A stretch of DNA of 64,000 nt, from NCBI RefSeq assembly GCF_001552215.1, contig NZ_BCQT01000011.1, positions 248,001-312,000 on the forward strand. Reading direction: 5' to 3'. Origin of the DNA: Actinomadura macra NBRC 14102. GTDB taxonomy: Bacteria > Actinomycetota > Actinomycetes > Streptosporangiales > Streptosporangiaceae. Of this stretch, positions 1 to 7,839 are shown in pieces. The position numbers were made by a program, and so were the translations under genes. How positions within the stretch are numbered: the stretch's first letter is position 1; every line of letters starts with the position of its first letter. A model generated the notes under the pieces. That model was given only the letters and a program-made list of their open reading frames with translations. It was not told the DNA's origin and searched no databases.

Positions 1-2
1 AT

Positions 3-242
3 CCGGTCCTTGTCGAGACGCCGCGTGGCGCCATCACGGGGACGGCCCTCCTGTGGGAGGGGATCAGAGAAGACACGATCTTCATTCCCCACGGTTTCGG
101 TCCCGCCCAGGTCGTGGGAGATGTCACCCGGGCTCCCCGCTACAAGGCTACAAACACGCTTTCGGATGACCGCTATTACGACAACCTTTCCGGTCAGCTA
201 GCCTACAAATGCTTTGCCTGTCGCGTCAGCAGAGCGACCTGA
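3..242 (+). CDS. Molybdopterin oxidoreductase, C-terminal end (partial)
   Basis: This open frame enters from the left edge and stops at TGA 240-242. Its 79 residues look like the molybdopterin-dinucleotide-binding tail of a large molybdoenzyme: a segment IFIPHGFG is followed by NTLSDDRYYDNLSGQLAYK and the ending CFACRVSRAT. The stop appears natural, so only the window edge truncates it as far as can be seen. In the DMSO-reductase superfamily this domain closes over the bis-MGD cofactor. The substrate (nitrate, thiosulfate, arsenite or other) cannot be told from the tail. Identification is by motif resemblance only. Confidence 0.6.
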   Translation, partial: PVLVETPRGAITGTALLWEGIREDTIFIPHGFGPAQVVGDVTRAPRYKATNTLSDDRYYDNLSGQLAYKCFACRVSRAT

Positions 243-268
243 TCACAACAGCGAGCCCAGAGGTGCAG

Positions 269-643
269 ATGTCGACGTCCATCCCAATACCGCGCGAACG
301 CGGAAAATCGGGCTCCCTCGCTCCCGATCGACTCGCCGAGCCGCGCAATCCCTTCTTCGCAACAGCATTCGCCACCGGCTCCCAGGCGCTCTCGGTGGAT
401 ATCGGGCCCGGCCTGTGCGGTGTGGTGCGGTCAAGCCCGTCCGGTGACAGGCATGTCCTGTGCGTCAGCAACACCGCTGACGAAGCTCAGACCTTCCAGC
501 CGGTCGCCTACCTTCCAGCCGAGAACACCGACGAACTGGTCTTCCTCACCGGGAACATGGAGACCCTCGCATCTACCTCTGGCGATCTCCTGGTCCGGCT
601 TCCGGCAGGGCAGTTCGCATGGCTCGGCTGGCCCGCTCGCTGA
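269..643 (+). pseudogene. GH13 (sucrose-phosphorylase-like) C-terminal remnant
   Basis: A 124-codon frame opens at ATG 269. From about residue 22 it resembles the C-terminal beta domain of GH13 phosphorylases/amylases: RNPFFATAF, then GVVRSSPSGDRHVLCVSN and an ending LPAGQFAWLGW. The catalytic (beta/alpha)8 barrel is entirely absent and there is no good ribosome-binding site, so this is most likely the 3' end of a deleted gene. The preceding molybdoenzyme ends 26 bp upstream. Alternatively it is a short hypothetical protein. Confidence 0.45.
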
Positions 644-677
644 GCTCGGCCTGCCAGATCACCCGCAGAACCCGCTT

Positions 678-791
678 CTACCGCTCGCCGGGGAAGACGG
701 GGCAGGTGTCGCCGCAGCCCATCGTGACGCGCACGTCGCTGGCCCAGACGGCGTCGTCGGTCAGGACGTTGGGGATTTCAGCGGAGATGTC
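678..791 (-). pseudogene. Arsenate reductase (ArsC, LMW-PTP fold) remnant
   Basis: Reading the minus strand directly past the isochorismate synthase stop, in the same frame, gives AEIPNVLTDDAVWASDVRV and then TMGCGDTCPVFPGER before TAG at 680-678. The TMGCGDxCPVFPG motif is characteristic of actinobacterial low-molecular-weight-phosphatase arsenate reductases, where it follows the region of the second redox cysteine. No start and no P-loop remain. Beyond the stop, a shifted frame may continue the match for a few residues. A decayed fragment, not an active gene. Confidence 0.55.
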
Positions 792-1961
792 TCATGGATT
801 CGGGTCGATGCCAAGGGCGCGCAGCATGGTCTGGAGTTCGGCGGAGGTCTCGGCGAGCTCGCCGTCCGGGGTGGAATCGGCGACGACGTCGGCTCCGGCG
901 TAGATGCGGGTCTCCGATGGCGAGACCTCGGCACACCGGAACGTCATGGCCCATTCGCCGTCGCCTGAGACGTCGCACCAGCCGACGGCCCCGCTGTAGA
1001 AGCCGCGGTTGAGCTTCTCGATCCGCTTTATCAGAGCGCGGGCCTCCGCCGCTGGGGTGCCGCAGACGGCCGGGGCCGGATGCAGCGCCGCGAACAGGTG
1101 CAGCGAGGAGATCTCGGGCGAGGCGAGCCTTCCGGTGATCTGTGTGCTCAGGTGCCACATCGTGGCGGTCTTCACCAGTGCCGGCCTGTCCGGAATGGTC
1201 AGCTCCGCGCAGTAGGGATTCAGCCCGCCCGCGACCGCCTCCACCACGACGGCGTGCTCGCGCAGGTCCTTGTCCGAGTTGAGCAGTGCCTGGCCGGACT
1301 CGGTGTCCCGGGCCGGATCGGGGTGGCGGGGCGCCGATCCCGCCAGCGGACGAGCCGAGACCAGCGCTCCGGACCGCCGGACGAGCAGTTCGGGGCTGGT
1401 CCCGATCAGCACCCGCCCGGCCAGCAGGTCCACGGCGAAGACATAGGCGTCGGGATCGTCGTGCGCTAAATGCCGCAGTAGCCTTCCGGGGTCAGCGCCC
1501 ATCACGTTGTTCAGCCGTACCGAGCGTGCCAACATCACCTTTTCCAGGTGTCCGTTGCGCAGTTCTTCCAAAGCGGCGGTAACAGCCTGCTTGTATTCGT
1601 GGGGTGAAGGAATCTGTTCAATGTTGGAATAGGACGGTGTTATGGGTCCGGCGACCGGGGACACGCTGCCCGAACGGGTCCACTGGACCGCGGAAGGAAC
1701 GGTCAGCCGTGCCGGGATGTCCGCGCGAAAGGGGATCGCACCCACCAGCATCGGTCGCGGGTGGTCGTCGGCCACCCGATCCAGCGTGGTCCGCATCCGC
1801 ATCAGCATCGTGGCGGGGTCGCGGGCGTTGCAGCTCGGCAGCGTCTCCAGCACGCCCTGTGCGAGCAAAGTGTGCCGGGGTGAGCGGAAGAAGAACGAGC
1901 GACCCGGCCGGTACCCGTCCAGCGGGTCGATGCCACGAGGAGCGTGCGTCAGGTTGCTCAA
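792..1961 (-). CDS. entC: Isochorismate synthase
   Basis: This 389-aa chorismate-utilising enzyme (EntC/DhbC/MenF family) converts chorismate to isochorismate. Family motifs include EKVMLARSV (the lysine expected as general base), ATMWHLST, and a GAVGWCDVSGDGEWAMTFRC block whose closing TFRCAEV matches EntC/DhbC better than salicylate synthases. The start is a TTG preceded by GGAAG. It lies 96 bp behind the M20 peptidase and is probably the last gene of that iron-box-controlled operon. Oddly, no isochorismatase, 2,3-DHB dehydrogenase or aryl-AMP ligase is in the window, and the local NRPS has no N-terminal C domain to accept an aryl cap. Its isochorismate may feed an unlinked pathway or menaquinone. 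Confidence 0.85.
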   Translation of the reverse strand: MSNLTHAPRGIDPLDGYRPGRSFFFRSPRHTLLAQGVLETLPSCNARDPATMLMRMRTTLDRVADDHPRPMLVGAIPFRADIPARLTVPSAVQWTRSGSVSPVAGPITPSYSNIEQIPSPHEYKQAVTAALEELRNGHLEKVMLARSVRLNNVMGADPGRLLRHLAHDDPDAYVFAVDLLAGRVLIGTSPELLVRRSGALVSARPLAGSAPRHPDPARDTESGQALLNSDKDLREHAVVVEAVAGGLNPYCAELTIPDRPALVKTATMWHLSTQITGRLASPEISSLHLFAALHPAPAVCGTPAAEARALIKRIEKLNRGFYSGAVGWCDVSGDGEWAMTFRCAEVSPSETRIYAGADVVADSTPDGELAETSAELQTMLRALGIDPNP

Positions 1962-2057
1962 TGCTCTTCCGTTCCGTGAGTGACTCGGGACGCAACGCCG
2001 CCGCTGTCGAGGCGGTCGTGCTTGGCGGCTTGGCTTCGGCCGGCGACGGGCAACCTG

Positions 2058-3314
2058 TCAGTTCCACACGCGGCAGTGGGAGAGGGCGAGTGCGACGAGG
2101 GTCCGGGCGGTGGTGCCCACCTCGCTGAGGGCCACGCACTCGTCGGGGGCGTGCATGCGGGCGATGTCGCCTGGGCCGTACTGGACCGTGGGGATGCCGC
2201 CGAGACCGGTGAGAAGGCGTAGATCGCTGCCGTATGGGGCACCCCAGACAGCCGGGCTGGTGCCGGTGCCGGTGGCGTGTGCCTCGGTGAGCCGTTTCAG
2301 CAGGTCGCCGTCCGCGCCGGGGAGGCGCCCAGAGGCGAACCGACCGCCCCACCACTCGACCTCCACAGGGTGGCGGCACAGCCAGGCGTCGGAGGCGCAG
2401 ACATTGGCCACCGTTTCCTCCAGTGCTCGCCGTGCGGCCTGTTCGGATTCGCCCAGGGCGACGCCGATGCGGCCCTCGGCGACCAGGTCACCCGGGACCG
2501 TGGACGACCAGTCGCCCGCGTGGACGGTTCCGATCTCGATCGCGTATGGGAGGTCCCACCGTTTCATCAGGGGGTCGACGTCGGTGTTACGGCGGTGTTC
2601 CAGGGCTCGCAGCGCGGTGAAGACCGGGAGGAACTTCTCTATCGCGCTTACTCCGTCGGAACGCCGGGCGGCGTGGGCTGCGCGGCCGCGTATCCGGAGT
2701 CGGAACGTCAGCGCGCCCGCGTTGGCGGGGACGACGTCCAGCCCGGTGGGCTCGGGGATGACACAGGCATCGGCCCGCCAGCCACGCTTGAGAAGGGCAT
2801 AGGTTCCCATGCCACCGTCCTCCTCACCGGGCACGCAGGCGATCAGCACGTCGCCGCGGAGCGGCCTGCGGCGAAGCGCGCGCATCGCGAGCAGCGAGGC
2901 CACCAGGCCGCCCTTCATGTCGCAGGCGCCGCGTCCGTACAGCAGGTCGCCGTCAACACGGCCGCTGAACGGGTCGTCGCTCCAGGCGGACGGGTCACCG
3001 GCTGGGACGACATCGACGTGGCAGTTCAACATGAGCGAGGGGCCGCCACCGGTGCCGGGCAGACGGCCGACGAGCCCCCAGGCCCGGGTTCTGGCGACCT
3101 CCATGCCGGGGAAGTCGATCTCGGTGGTGACCTGGCCCAGGGGGATGGGCCAGTGGTCGACCTCCAGGCCCTCGGCTCGCAGCCACGTGGCGAGGCGGTC
3201 CTGGATCTGTGCTTCCGCGGGCGATCCGCCGGTGCTGGGGATGCGAACCAGCTCGGAAAGGAGCTCGGCCATGCCCGCGACATCATCCTGCGTGCCGCCG
3301 GTGGCGAAGGTCAC
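2058..3314 (-). CDS. M20-family metallopeptidase/deacylase
   Basis: 418 aa. Zinc-enzyme landmarks of the ArgE/DapE/CPG2 family occur in order: HVDVVP, GRGACDMKGG (bridging Asp), the GEEDGG catalytic glutamates, PEPTG and a late MHAPDE histidine. The family hydrolyses amide bonds of N-acyl amino acids or small peptides. The GTG start overlaps the formyltransferase stop (GTGA), so the two are translationally coupled inside a siderophore operon. A role in processing the siderophore peptide or recycling hydroxyornithine is possible, but this is inference from position only. No signal peptide, so cytoplasmic. Confidence 0.8.
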   Translation of the reverse strand: MTFATGGTQDDVAGMAELLSELVRIPSTGGSPAEAQIQDRLATWLRAEGLEVDHWPIPLGQVTTEIDFPGMEVARTRAWGLVGRLPGTGGGPSLMLNCHVDVVPAGDPSAWSDDPFSGRVDGDLLYGRGACDMKGGLVASLLAMRALRRRPLRGDVLIACVPGEEDGGMGTYALLKRGWRADACVIPEPTGLDVVPANAGALTFRLRIRGRAAHAARRSDGVSAIEKFLPVFTALRALEHRRNTDVDPLMKRWDLPYAIEIGTVHAGDWSSTVPGDLVAEGRIGVALGESEQAARRALEETVANVCASDAWLCRHPVEVEWWGGRFASGRLPGADGDLLKRLTEAHATGTGTSPAVWGAPYGSDLRLLTGLGGIPTVQYGPGDIARMHAPDECVALSEVGTTARTLVALALSHCRVWN

Positions 3315-4258
3315 GGGCGGTCAATGAGGTAGCCGCCCATGGTCTGGAAGAACTCGGTGGCGGGCAGGTCGGTGTCGTCGTCGGTGCGAACCCTCTCGAT
3401 GACGAGGCCGTGGTTGCGTCCGCGGTGAGCGTCCGCCCCGGCGACGATGACAACGCCGTCGCCCTCGCGGATGAAGACGCGTCCCGGCGTGCCGCCGTAG
3501 ACGCCCTTGGAGACCGACGCCTTCAGCACTCGGACACGCTGCCCCTTGTAGTGGGTGAAGGCGTTGGGATACGGGTCGGACTGCGCGCGGACCAGACGTT
3601 CGATGCCCTCGGCGGGCCAGGACCAGTCGATGCGGCTGTCCTCGATGGAACGTTTGTGGAAGAAGCTGGCCCTGGTGCGGTCCTGCGGGGTGAAGTCGGT
3701 ACGGCCGGAGGCGAGCAGGTCGAGCGCCTCGCTGACGATCGGGCCGAGCAGGTCGACGGTGCGGTGGAACAGGTCGGTGGCGGTGTCGGTGGGGCCGACC
3801 GGGACCGCGCGCTGGACGACGACATCACCGGCGTCCAGCTCGTCGTTCATCATGTGGGCGGTGACCCCGACCTCCTGCTCGCCGTTGATGAGCGCCCAGA
3901 CGATCGGGGAGAAGCCCGCGTAGGCGGGGAGCAGCGAGTCGTGGATGTTGAGGGTGCCGCGCGACGGGAGGTTGAAGATCTGCGGCGGGATCCAGGTCCG
4001 CCAGTTGTTGGCGACGATGAGGTCGGGGTCGGCGTCCTTGAGCCGGCCCATCAGTTCTTCGTCGTCGGGCCGGTTGCGCAGCAGTACCGGTACGCCGTGC
4101 TCGGCGGCCAGGTCGGCGACCGAGTCGTCCCAGATCTTCTCGTAGGCGTGGTCGCTCTTGGGGTGCGTCACGACAAGTGCGACCTCGTGTCCCGACTCCA
4201 GAAGCGCCTGGAGTGTCCGGTGCCCCCATGTCTGGTAGCCGAACATCACGACCCGCAT
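3311..4258 (-). CDS. N5-hydroxyornithine formyltransferase (CchA-like)
   Basis: 315 aa from ATG 4258, chosen because AAGGAGG lies four bases upstream; a frame from 4279 also exists. The formyltransferase fold shows LNIHDSLLPAYAGFSP, carrying the Asn and His of the active site, and DELDAGDVV with the catalytic Asp. The family transfers a formyl group from 10-formyl-THF. Next to an ornithine N5-monooxygenase the expected substrate is N5-hydroxyornithine, giving the formyl-hydroxamate ligand seen in coelichelin and foroxymithine. It is the first gene of the leftward operon behind two tandem iron boxes. Confidence 0.85.
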   Translation of the reverse strand: MRVVMFGYQTWGHRTLQALLESGHEVALVVTHPKSDHAYEKIWDDSVADLAAEHGVPVLLRNRPDDEELMGRLKDADPDLIVANNWRTWIPPQIFNLPSRGTLNIHDSLLPAYAGFSPIVWALINGEQEVGVTAHMMNDELDAGDVVVQRAVPVGPTDTATDLFHRTVDLLGPIVSEALDLLASGRTDFTPQDRTRASFFHKRSIEDSRIDWSWPAEGIERLVRAQSDPYPNAFTHYKGQRVRVLKASVSKGVYGGTPGRVFIREGDGVVIVAGADAHRGRNHGLVIERVRTDDDTDLPATEFFQTMGGYLIDRP

Positions 4259-4284
4259 GCGGCCTCCTTGTGCGGACAAACAGC

Positions 4285-4303
4285 GGAGGTTAGGCTCACC
4301 TCC
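4285..4303. promoter_or_regulatory. Iron box (weaker of a tandem pair)
   Basis: GGAGGTTAGGCTCACCTCC is palindromic and matches about 14 of 19 positions of the IdeR/DmdR consensus TTAGGTTAGGCTAACCTAA. It lies exactly 20 bp from the stronger box, on the formyltransferase side of the divergent promoter region. A second repressor dimer is expected here when iron is replete. Confidence 0.6.
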
Positions 4304-4304
4304 G

Positions 4305-4323
4305 TTAGGTGAGGCTAACCTAA
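4305..4323. promoter_or_regulatory. Iron box (IdeR/DmdR operator), divergent promoter
   Basis: TTAGGTGAGGCTAACCTAA matches 18 of 19 consensus positions. It sits between the leftward formyltransferase operon and the rightward ornithine monooxygenase, so iron-loaded IdeR/DmdR is expected to repress both directions. Confidence 0.88.
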
Positions 4324-4454
4324 TCTAAATATCGCACTGTGGGAAGCCTGCAGGTGTGCGCGATCTGCCTGGAACGCGCCGCGTACACCGGCCTCGCTCC
4401 GCCCGGAACGCATGACTCCCGACCCAGGTGTCCGCCCTCTGGAAAGGCTCTTCC

Positions 4455-5771
4455 ATGCCCCCCTCGGACATGCCCGTACACGATCTCGTCGGCATCGGCT
4501 TCGGCCCCTCCAACCTCGCCCTGGCCATCGCCTTGCGGGAGCGGCAGGCGCGAACCGGCGACGCGGTCGACGCGGTGTTCCTCGAGAAGCAGCCGGCGTT
4601 CGGCTGGCACCGCGGAATGCTCATCGAGGGCACGACCATGCAGGTGTCCTTCCTGAAGGATCTGGTCACCATGCGCAACCCGGCGAGCGGCTTCGGCTTC
4701 CTCAGCTACCTGCATGACCGTGGTCGGATGGCCGACTTCATCAACCACAAGACGATGTTCCCCTCACGGGCGGAGTTCCACGACTACCTGGAATGGGCTG
4801 CGGCCGCGTTCGACGAGCAGGTCGAGTACGGCTCGGAGGTCGTCGGGGTGACCCCGATCGTCGTCGACGGTGTCGTCGAGTACGTCGACGTCGTGGTGCG
4901 GCAGGGCGACCGCTCCGATGAGCTGACCACGCGGCGCGCTCGGAACCTGGTCATCGCCGCCGGGCTGGAGCCGGTGCTGCCCGAGGGGACCGCTGACAGC
5001 GAACGGATCTGGCACACCGAGGAACTGCTCGACCGCGTGACCGGCCTGCGCGACCCGCGGCGGCTGCTGGTGGTGGGCGCTGGGCAGAGCGCCGCCGAGG
5101 CGACCGACTACCTGCACCGCACCTTCCCCGACGCCGAGGTCTGTGCGGTCTTCACCAAGTACGGCTACACGCCTGCCGACGACAGTTCCTTCGCCAACCG
5201 TGTCTTCGACCCGGAGGCGGTCGACCACTTCTTCACGGCCCCCGACGAGGTGAAGCGGATGCTGATGGACTACCACGGCTCCACCAACTACTCGGTGGTC
5301 GACCTGGAGCTCATCGACGAGCTTTACCGGCGGCACTATCAGGAGAAGGTGGCGGGCAAGGAGCGGCTGCGGATCCTCAACGCCTCGCGCATCGTCGACG
5401 TCGTGTCCGAGGGCGCCGGCCTGCGGTCCACGGTGGAGTTCCTGCCGACCGGCGGACGCACCACGCTGGCCGCCGACGTTCTCGTCTACGCGACCGGCTA
5501 CCGGCCGCGCAACCCGCTGACCCTGCTCGGCGGGGTGGGGGAGTACTGCCTGCGACACTCCGTCGGCGCCGTACGTGTTGAACGTGATTACCGCATCGCC
5601 ACAAGCGGGGCGATGAGGTGCGGTATCTACCTGCAGGGCGCCACCGAGCACACGCACGGTATCGGCTCCACGCTGCTGTCCAACACGGCCGTCCGCGCCG
5701 GTGAGATCGCCGATTCGATCAGCGAACGCCTGGGTTCCATCGACCGGGACCCCTACGCCGTGGGCCGCTGA
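4455..5771 (+). CDS. L-ornithine N5-monooxygenase
   Basis: 438 aa from ATG 4455, which has GGAAAGG seven bases upstream; a GTG at 4428 is an alternative. The flavin-dependent N-hydroxylating monooxygenase family (PvdA/SidA/CchB) is shown by the FAD motif GFGPSNLALA near the N-terminus, the NADPH-binding GAGQSAAE, and the C-terminal ATGYRP motif. The reaction is NADPH- and O2-dependent hydroxylation of the ornithine side-chain nitrogen, the committed step to hydroxamates. The presence of a hydroxyornithine-type adenylation domain in the NRPS favours ornithine over lysine. It ends at a bidirectional hairpin. Confidence 0.9.
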   Translation: MPPSDMPVHDLVGIGFGPSNLALAIALRERQARTGDAVDAVFLEKQPAFGWHRGMLIEGTTMQVSFLKDLVTMRNPASGFGFLSYLHDRGRMADFINHKTMFPSRAEFHDYLEWAAAAFDEQVEYGSEVVGVTPIVVDGVVEYVDVVVRQGDRSDELTTRRARNLVIAAGLEPVLPEGTADSERIWHTEELLDRVTGLRDPRRLLVVGAGQSAAEATDYLHRTFPDAEVCAVFTKYGYTPADDSSFANRVFDPEAVDHFFTAPDEVKRMLMDYHGSTNYSVVDLELIDELYRRHYQEKVAGKERLRILNASRIVDVVSEGAGLRSTVEFLPTGGRTTLAADVLVYATGYRPRNPLTLLGGVGEYCLRHSVGAVRVERDYRIATSGAMRCGIYLQGATEHTHGIGSTLLSNTAVRAGEIADSISERLGSIDRDPYAVGR

Positions 5772-5823
5772 CCCGCAGACGAACCCCCCGGCCGCCCGCG
5801 TCGAGCCTCCCGTCCGCAGACCC

Positions 5824-5857
5824 CCGCCCCGCGCCGGAACTCCGTGACGCGGGGCGG
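5824..5857. terminator. Bidirectional hairpin terminator
   Basis: CCGCCCCGCG and CGCGGGGCGG form a perfect 10-bp stem around a 14-nt loop, midway between the converging monooxygenase (+) and FepC-type ATPase (-). There is no U-tract, as is common in high-GC actinomycetes. Confidence 0.65.
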
Positions 5858-5874
5858 AACGGCGGCGCCCCGGG

Positions 5875-6756
5875 TCAGGGGGCGGCGACTTCGTCGTGCG
5901 GCCGTCCGTGGTGGCGTCCGATGGGGATGATCAGAGGCGTGCCGCTGACCGGGTCGGCGGTGACCTGGCAGCGCAGCCCGAAGACGTCCTCGACCAGGAC
6001 CTCGGTGACCACCTCGCCGGGGGGTCCCTCGGCCACGATCGCACCCGACTTCATCACGATGACGTGGTCGGCGTACCGGCACGCCTGGTTCAGGTCGTGC
6101 AGCACCATGACCACGGTGCGGTGCTCGCGCCGGTTCAGGTCGACGACCAGGTCGAGCACGTCGATCTGGTGGGCGAGGTCCAGGTAGGTCGTCGGCTCGT
6201 CCAGCAGAAGGATCGGCGTGCCCTGCGCGACGGCCATCGCGATCCAGGCGCGCTGCCGCTGCCCACCCGACAGGTCGTCCACGGGCCGCGTGGCGTGCTC
6301 CAGCATCCCGGTCGAGCGCAGCGCCGCGGTCACCGCGTCCTGGTCGGCGGACGACCACTGTCGCCACCACGTCTGATGGGGGGCGCGGCCCTGCCCGACC
6401 AGATCCATGACCGTGAGGCCTTCGGGGGCGACCGGCGCCTGCGGCAGGATGCCCAGGCGCCGCGCGACCTGTTTCGTCGGAATGGCATGGATGGCTTGGC
6501 CGTCGAGGTGTACGGCGCCGCCGCGCGGTGTCAGCAGCCGGGCCAGCGCGCGCAGCAGGGTGGACTTCCCGCACGCGTTCGCGCCGATGATGACGCTGAT
6601 CCGCCTGGGCGGGACGACCAGGTCGAGGTCCTGGACCACCACACGGTCGTCGTAGGCCAGCCGCAGACCGTCCGCCCGCAGGTCCGGTTCGGCCGCGGTG
6701 TCGTCGTGGGTGCCGTCGACGGGGGCGGAGATGTGGGAGGACGACGTGGACGTCAC
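5875..6756 (-). CDS. Ferric-siderophore ABC importer, ATP-binding subunit (FepC-like)
   Basis: 293 aa from GTG 6756, preceded by GGAGG. It has Walker A GANACGKST (Cys in place of the usual Gly), the signature DLSGGQRQRAWIAMA, Walker B ILLLDEPTTYLD and a switch His in VLHDLNQ, all in the arrangement of FepC/FhuC ATPases. The N-terminal 25 residues are Ser/Asp-rich and unconserved. It follows the second permease by 4 bp in a three-gene importer operon. It energises uptake of the ferric siderophore delivered by the binding lipoprotein encoded divergently. Confidence 0.9.
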   Translation of the reverse strand: MTSTSSSHISAPVDGTHDDTAAEPDLRADGLRLAYDDRVVVQDLDLVVPPRRISVIIGANACGKSTLLRALARLLTPRGGAVHLDGQAIHAIPTKQVARRLGILPQAPVAPEGLTVMDLVGQGRAPHQTWWRQWSSADQDAVTAALRSTGMLEHATRPVDDLSGGQRQRAWIAMAVAQGTPILLLDEPTTYLDLAHQIDVLDLVVDLNRREHRTVVMVLHDLNQACRYADHVIVMKSGAIVAEGPPGEVVTEVLVEDVFGLRCQVTADPVSGTPLIIPIGRHHGRPHDEVAAP

Positions 6757-6760
6757 GGGT

Positions 6761-7828
6761 TCAGCCTCCAGAACCGATGCGGTTGGCGCGGGCGAGCAAC
6801 CAGAGCAGGAAGGGCGCGCCGAGCACGCCGGTGATGACACCGACCGGCAACTCCAGGTCGGAGAACAGCTGTTGGGCGAGCAGGTCGCAGCCGAGGACGG
6901 TGAGCGCGCCGGTGAGTGCGGACGCGGTCAGCGGCGGACAGGCGGTCCCGGCCAGCCGTAGCGCGATCTGCGGCGCGGCCAGCGCCACGAACGCGACCGG
7001 CCCCGCTGCGGCGGTGGCGAACGCGACCAGGCCGACGGCCGCGCACAGCAGCGCCAGCCGCGCCCGCTGCACCGGGACGCCCAGGCCGCCGGCGACCTGG
7101 TCGCCGAACTGCAGCGCGCGCAGCCAGGGGCTGAGCAGCAGCGCGAGCGGAAGCAAGACGGCCAGCGCCAGGGCGAGCGGTCGGGCGCTCTCCCAGCCCC
7201 TGCCGTTCAGATTGCCGACCAGCCAGCCCACGGCCTGCTGTGCCTGGAAGACCTTCGCCTTGACGATGAGGTACTGCGTGGCGCTGACGCACAGCCAGTT
7301 GACACCGATGCCGACGAGCACGATCCGGAACCCGGTGGTGCCGCGCTTCCAGGCGAGCAGATAGACGATCAGGGCGGTGAGCAGTGCCCCGCCCAGCCCG
7401 AGCGTCTGGGTGCCCAGTCCGGAGCCGATGCCGAACACGATCCCGCCGACCACGGCGGTGCCCGCTCCCGCGGTGATGCCGATGACGTCCGGGCTGGCCA
7501 GCGGGTTGCGGGTCAGGGTCTGGAAGATCGCGCCGGACAGGCCGAGCGCGGCGCCCGCCAGGATGCCCACCAGTGCCCGCGGCAGCCGCAGATCCTGGAC
7601 GATGAAACGGGTCCCCGGGTCACCCGAACCCCACAACGCCGGGACGGCCTCCGACAGGGGCAGCGGGAAGTCGCCGGTGGTCAGGCCCACGCACAGGACG
7701 GCGAAGGTCGTGGCGGCCAGCGCCAGGCAGGTCACCAGCGACCGGGGTCGCACGACGCCCGAGATTGGCGGCCGGGTGAGCCGTATCGCGACGCGCCCGG
7801 TGCCGCGGGTGACTTCGATGACGCTCAT
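6761..7828 (-). CDS. Ferric-siderophore ABC permease (FecCD family, FepG-like)
   Basis: 355 aa from ATG 7828 with GGAGG upstream; a much longer open frame exists but its upstream part lies over the preceding permease in another frame. Multiple hydrophobic helices, the family motif GAIFQTLTRNPLASPDVIGI near residue 100, and the C-terminal FSDLELPVGVITGVLGAPFL are typical of FecCD. It forms the second half of the permease heterodimer with the gene 11 bp upstream. Confidence 0.9.
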   Translation of the reverse strand: MSVIEVTRGTGRVAIRLTRPPISGVVRPRSLVTCLALAATTFAVLCVGLTTGDFPLPLSEAVPALWGSGDPGTRFIVQDLRLPRALVGILAGAALGLSGAIFQTLTRNPLASPDVIGITAGAGTAVVGGIVFGIGSGLGTQTLGLGGALLTALIVYLLAWKRGTTGFRIVLVGIGVNWLCVSATQYLIVKAKVFQAQQAVGWLVGNLNGRGWESARPLALALAVLLPLALLLSPWLRALQFGDQVAGGLGVPVQRARLALLCAAVGLVAFATAAAGPVAFVALAAPQIALRLAGTACPPLTASALTGALTVLGCDLLAQQLFSDLELPVGVITGVLGAPFLLWLLARANRIGSGG

Positions 7829-7839
7829 CTCGCCTCCAC

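Noticed and set aside
792..1961. Salicylate synthase (MbtI/Irp9) instead of isochorismate synthase
   Set aside because: The C-terminal block GEWAMTFRCAEV and the length fit EntC/DhbC better, and no salicylate-activating domain is in the locus.
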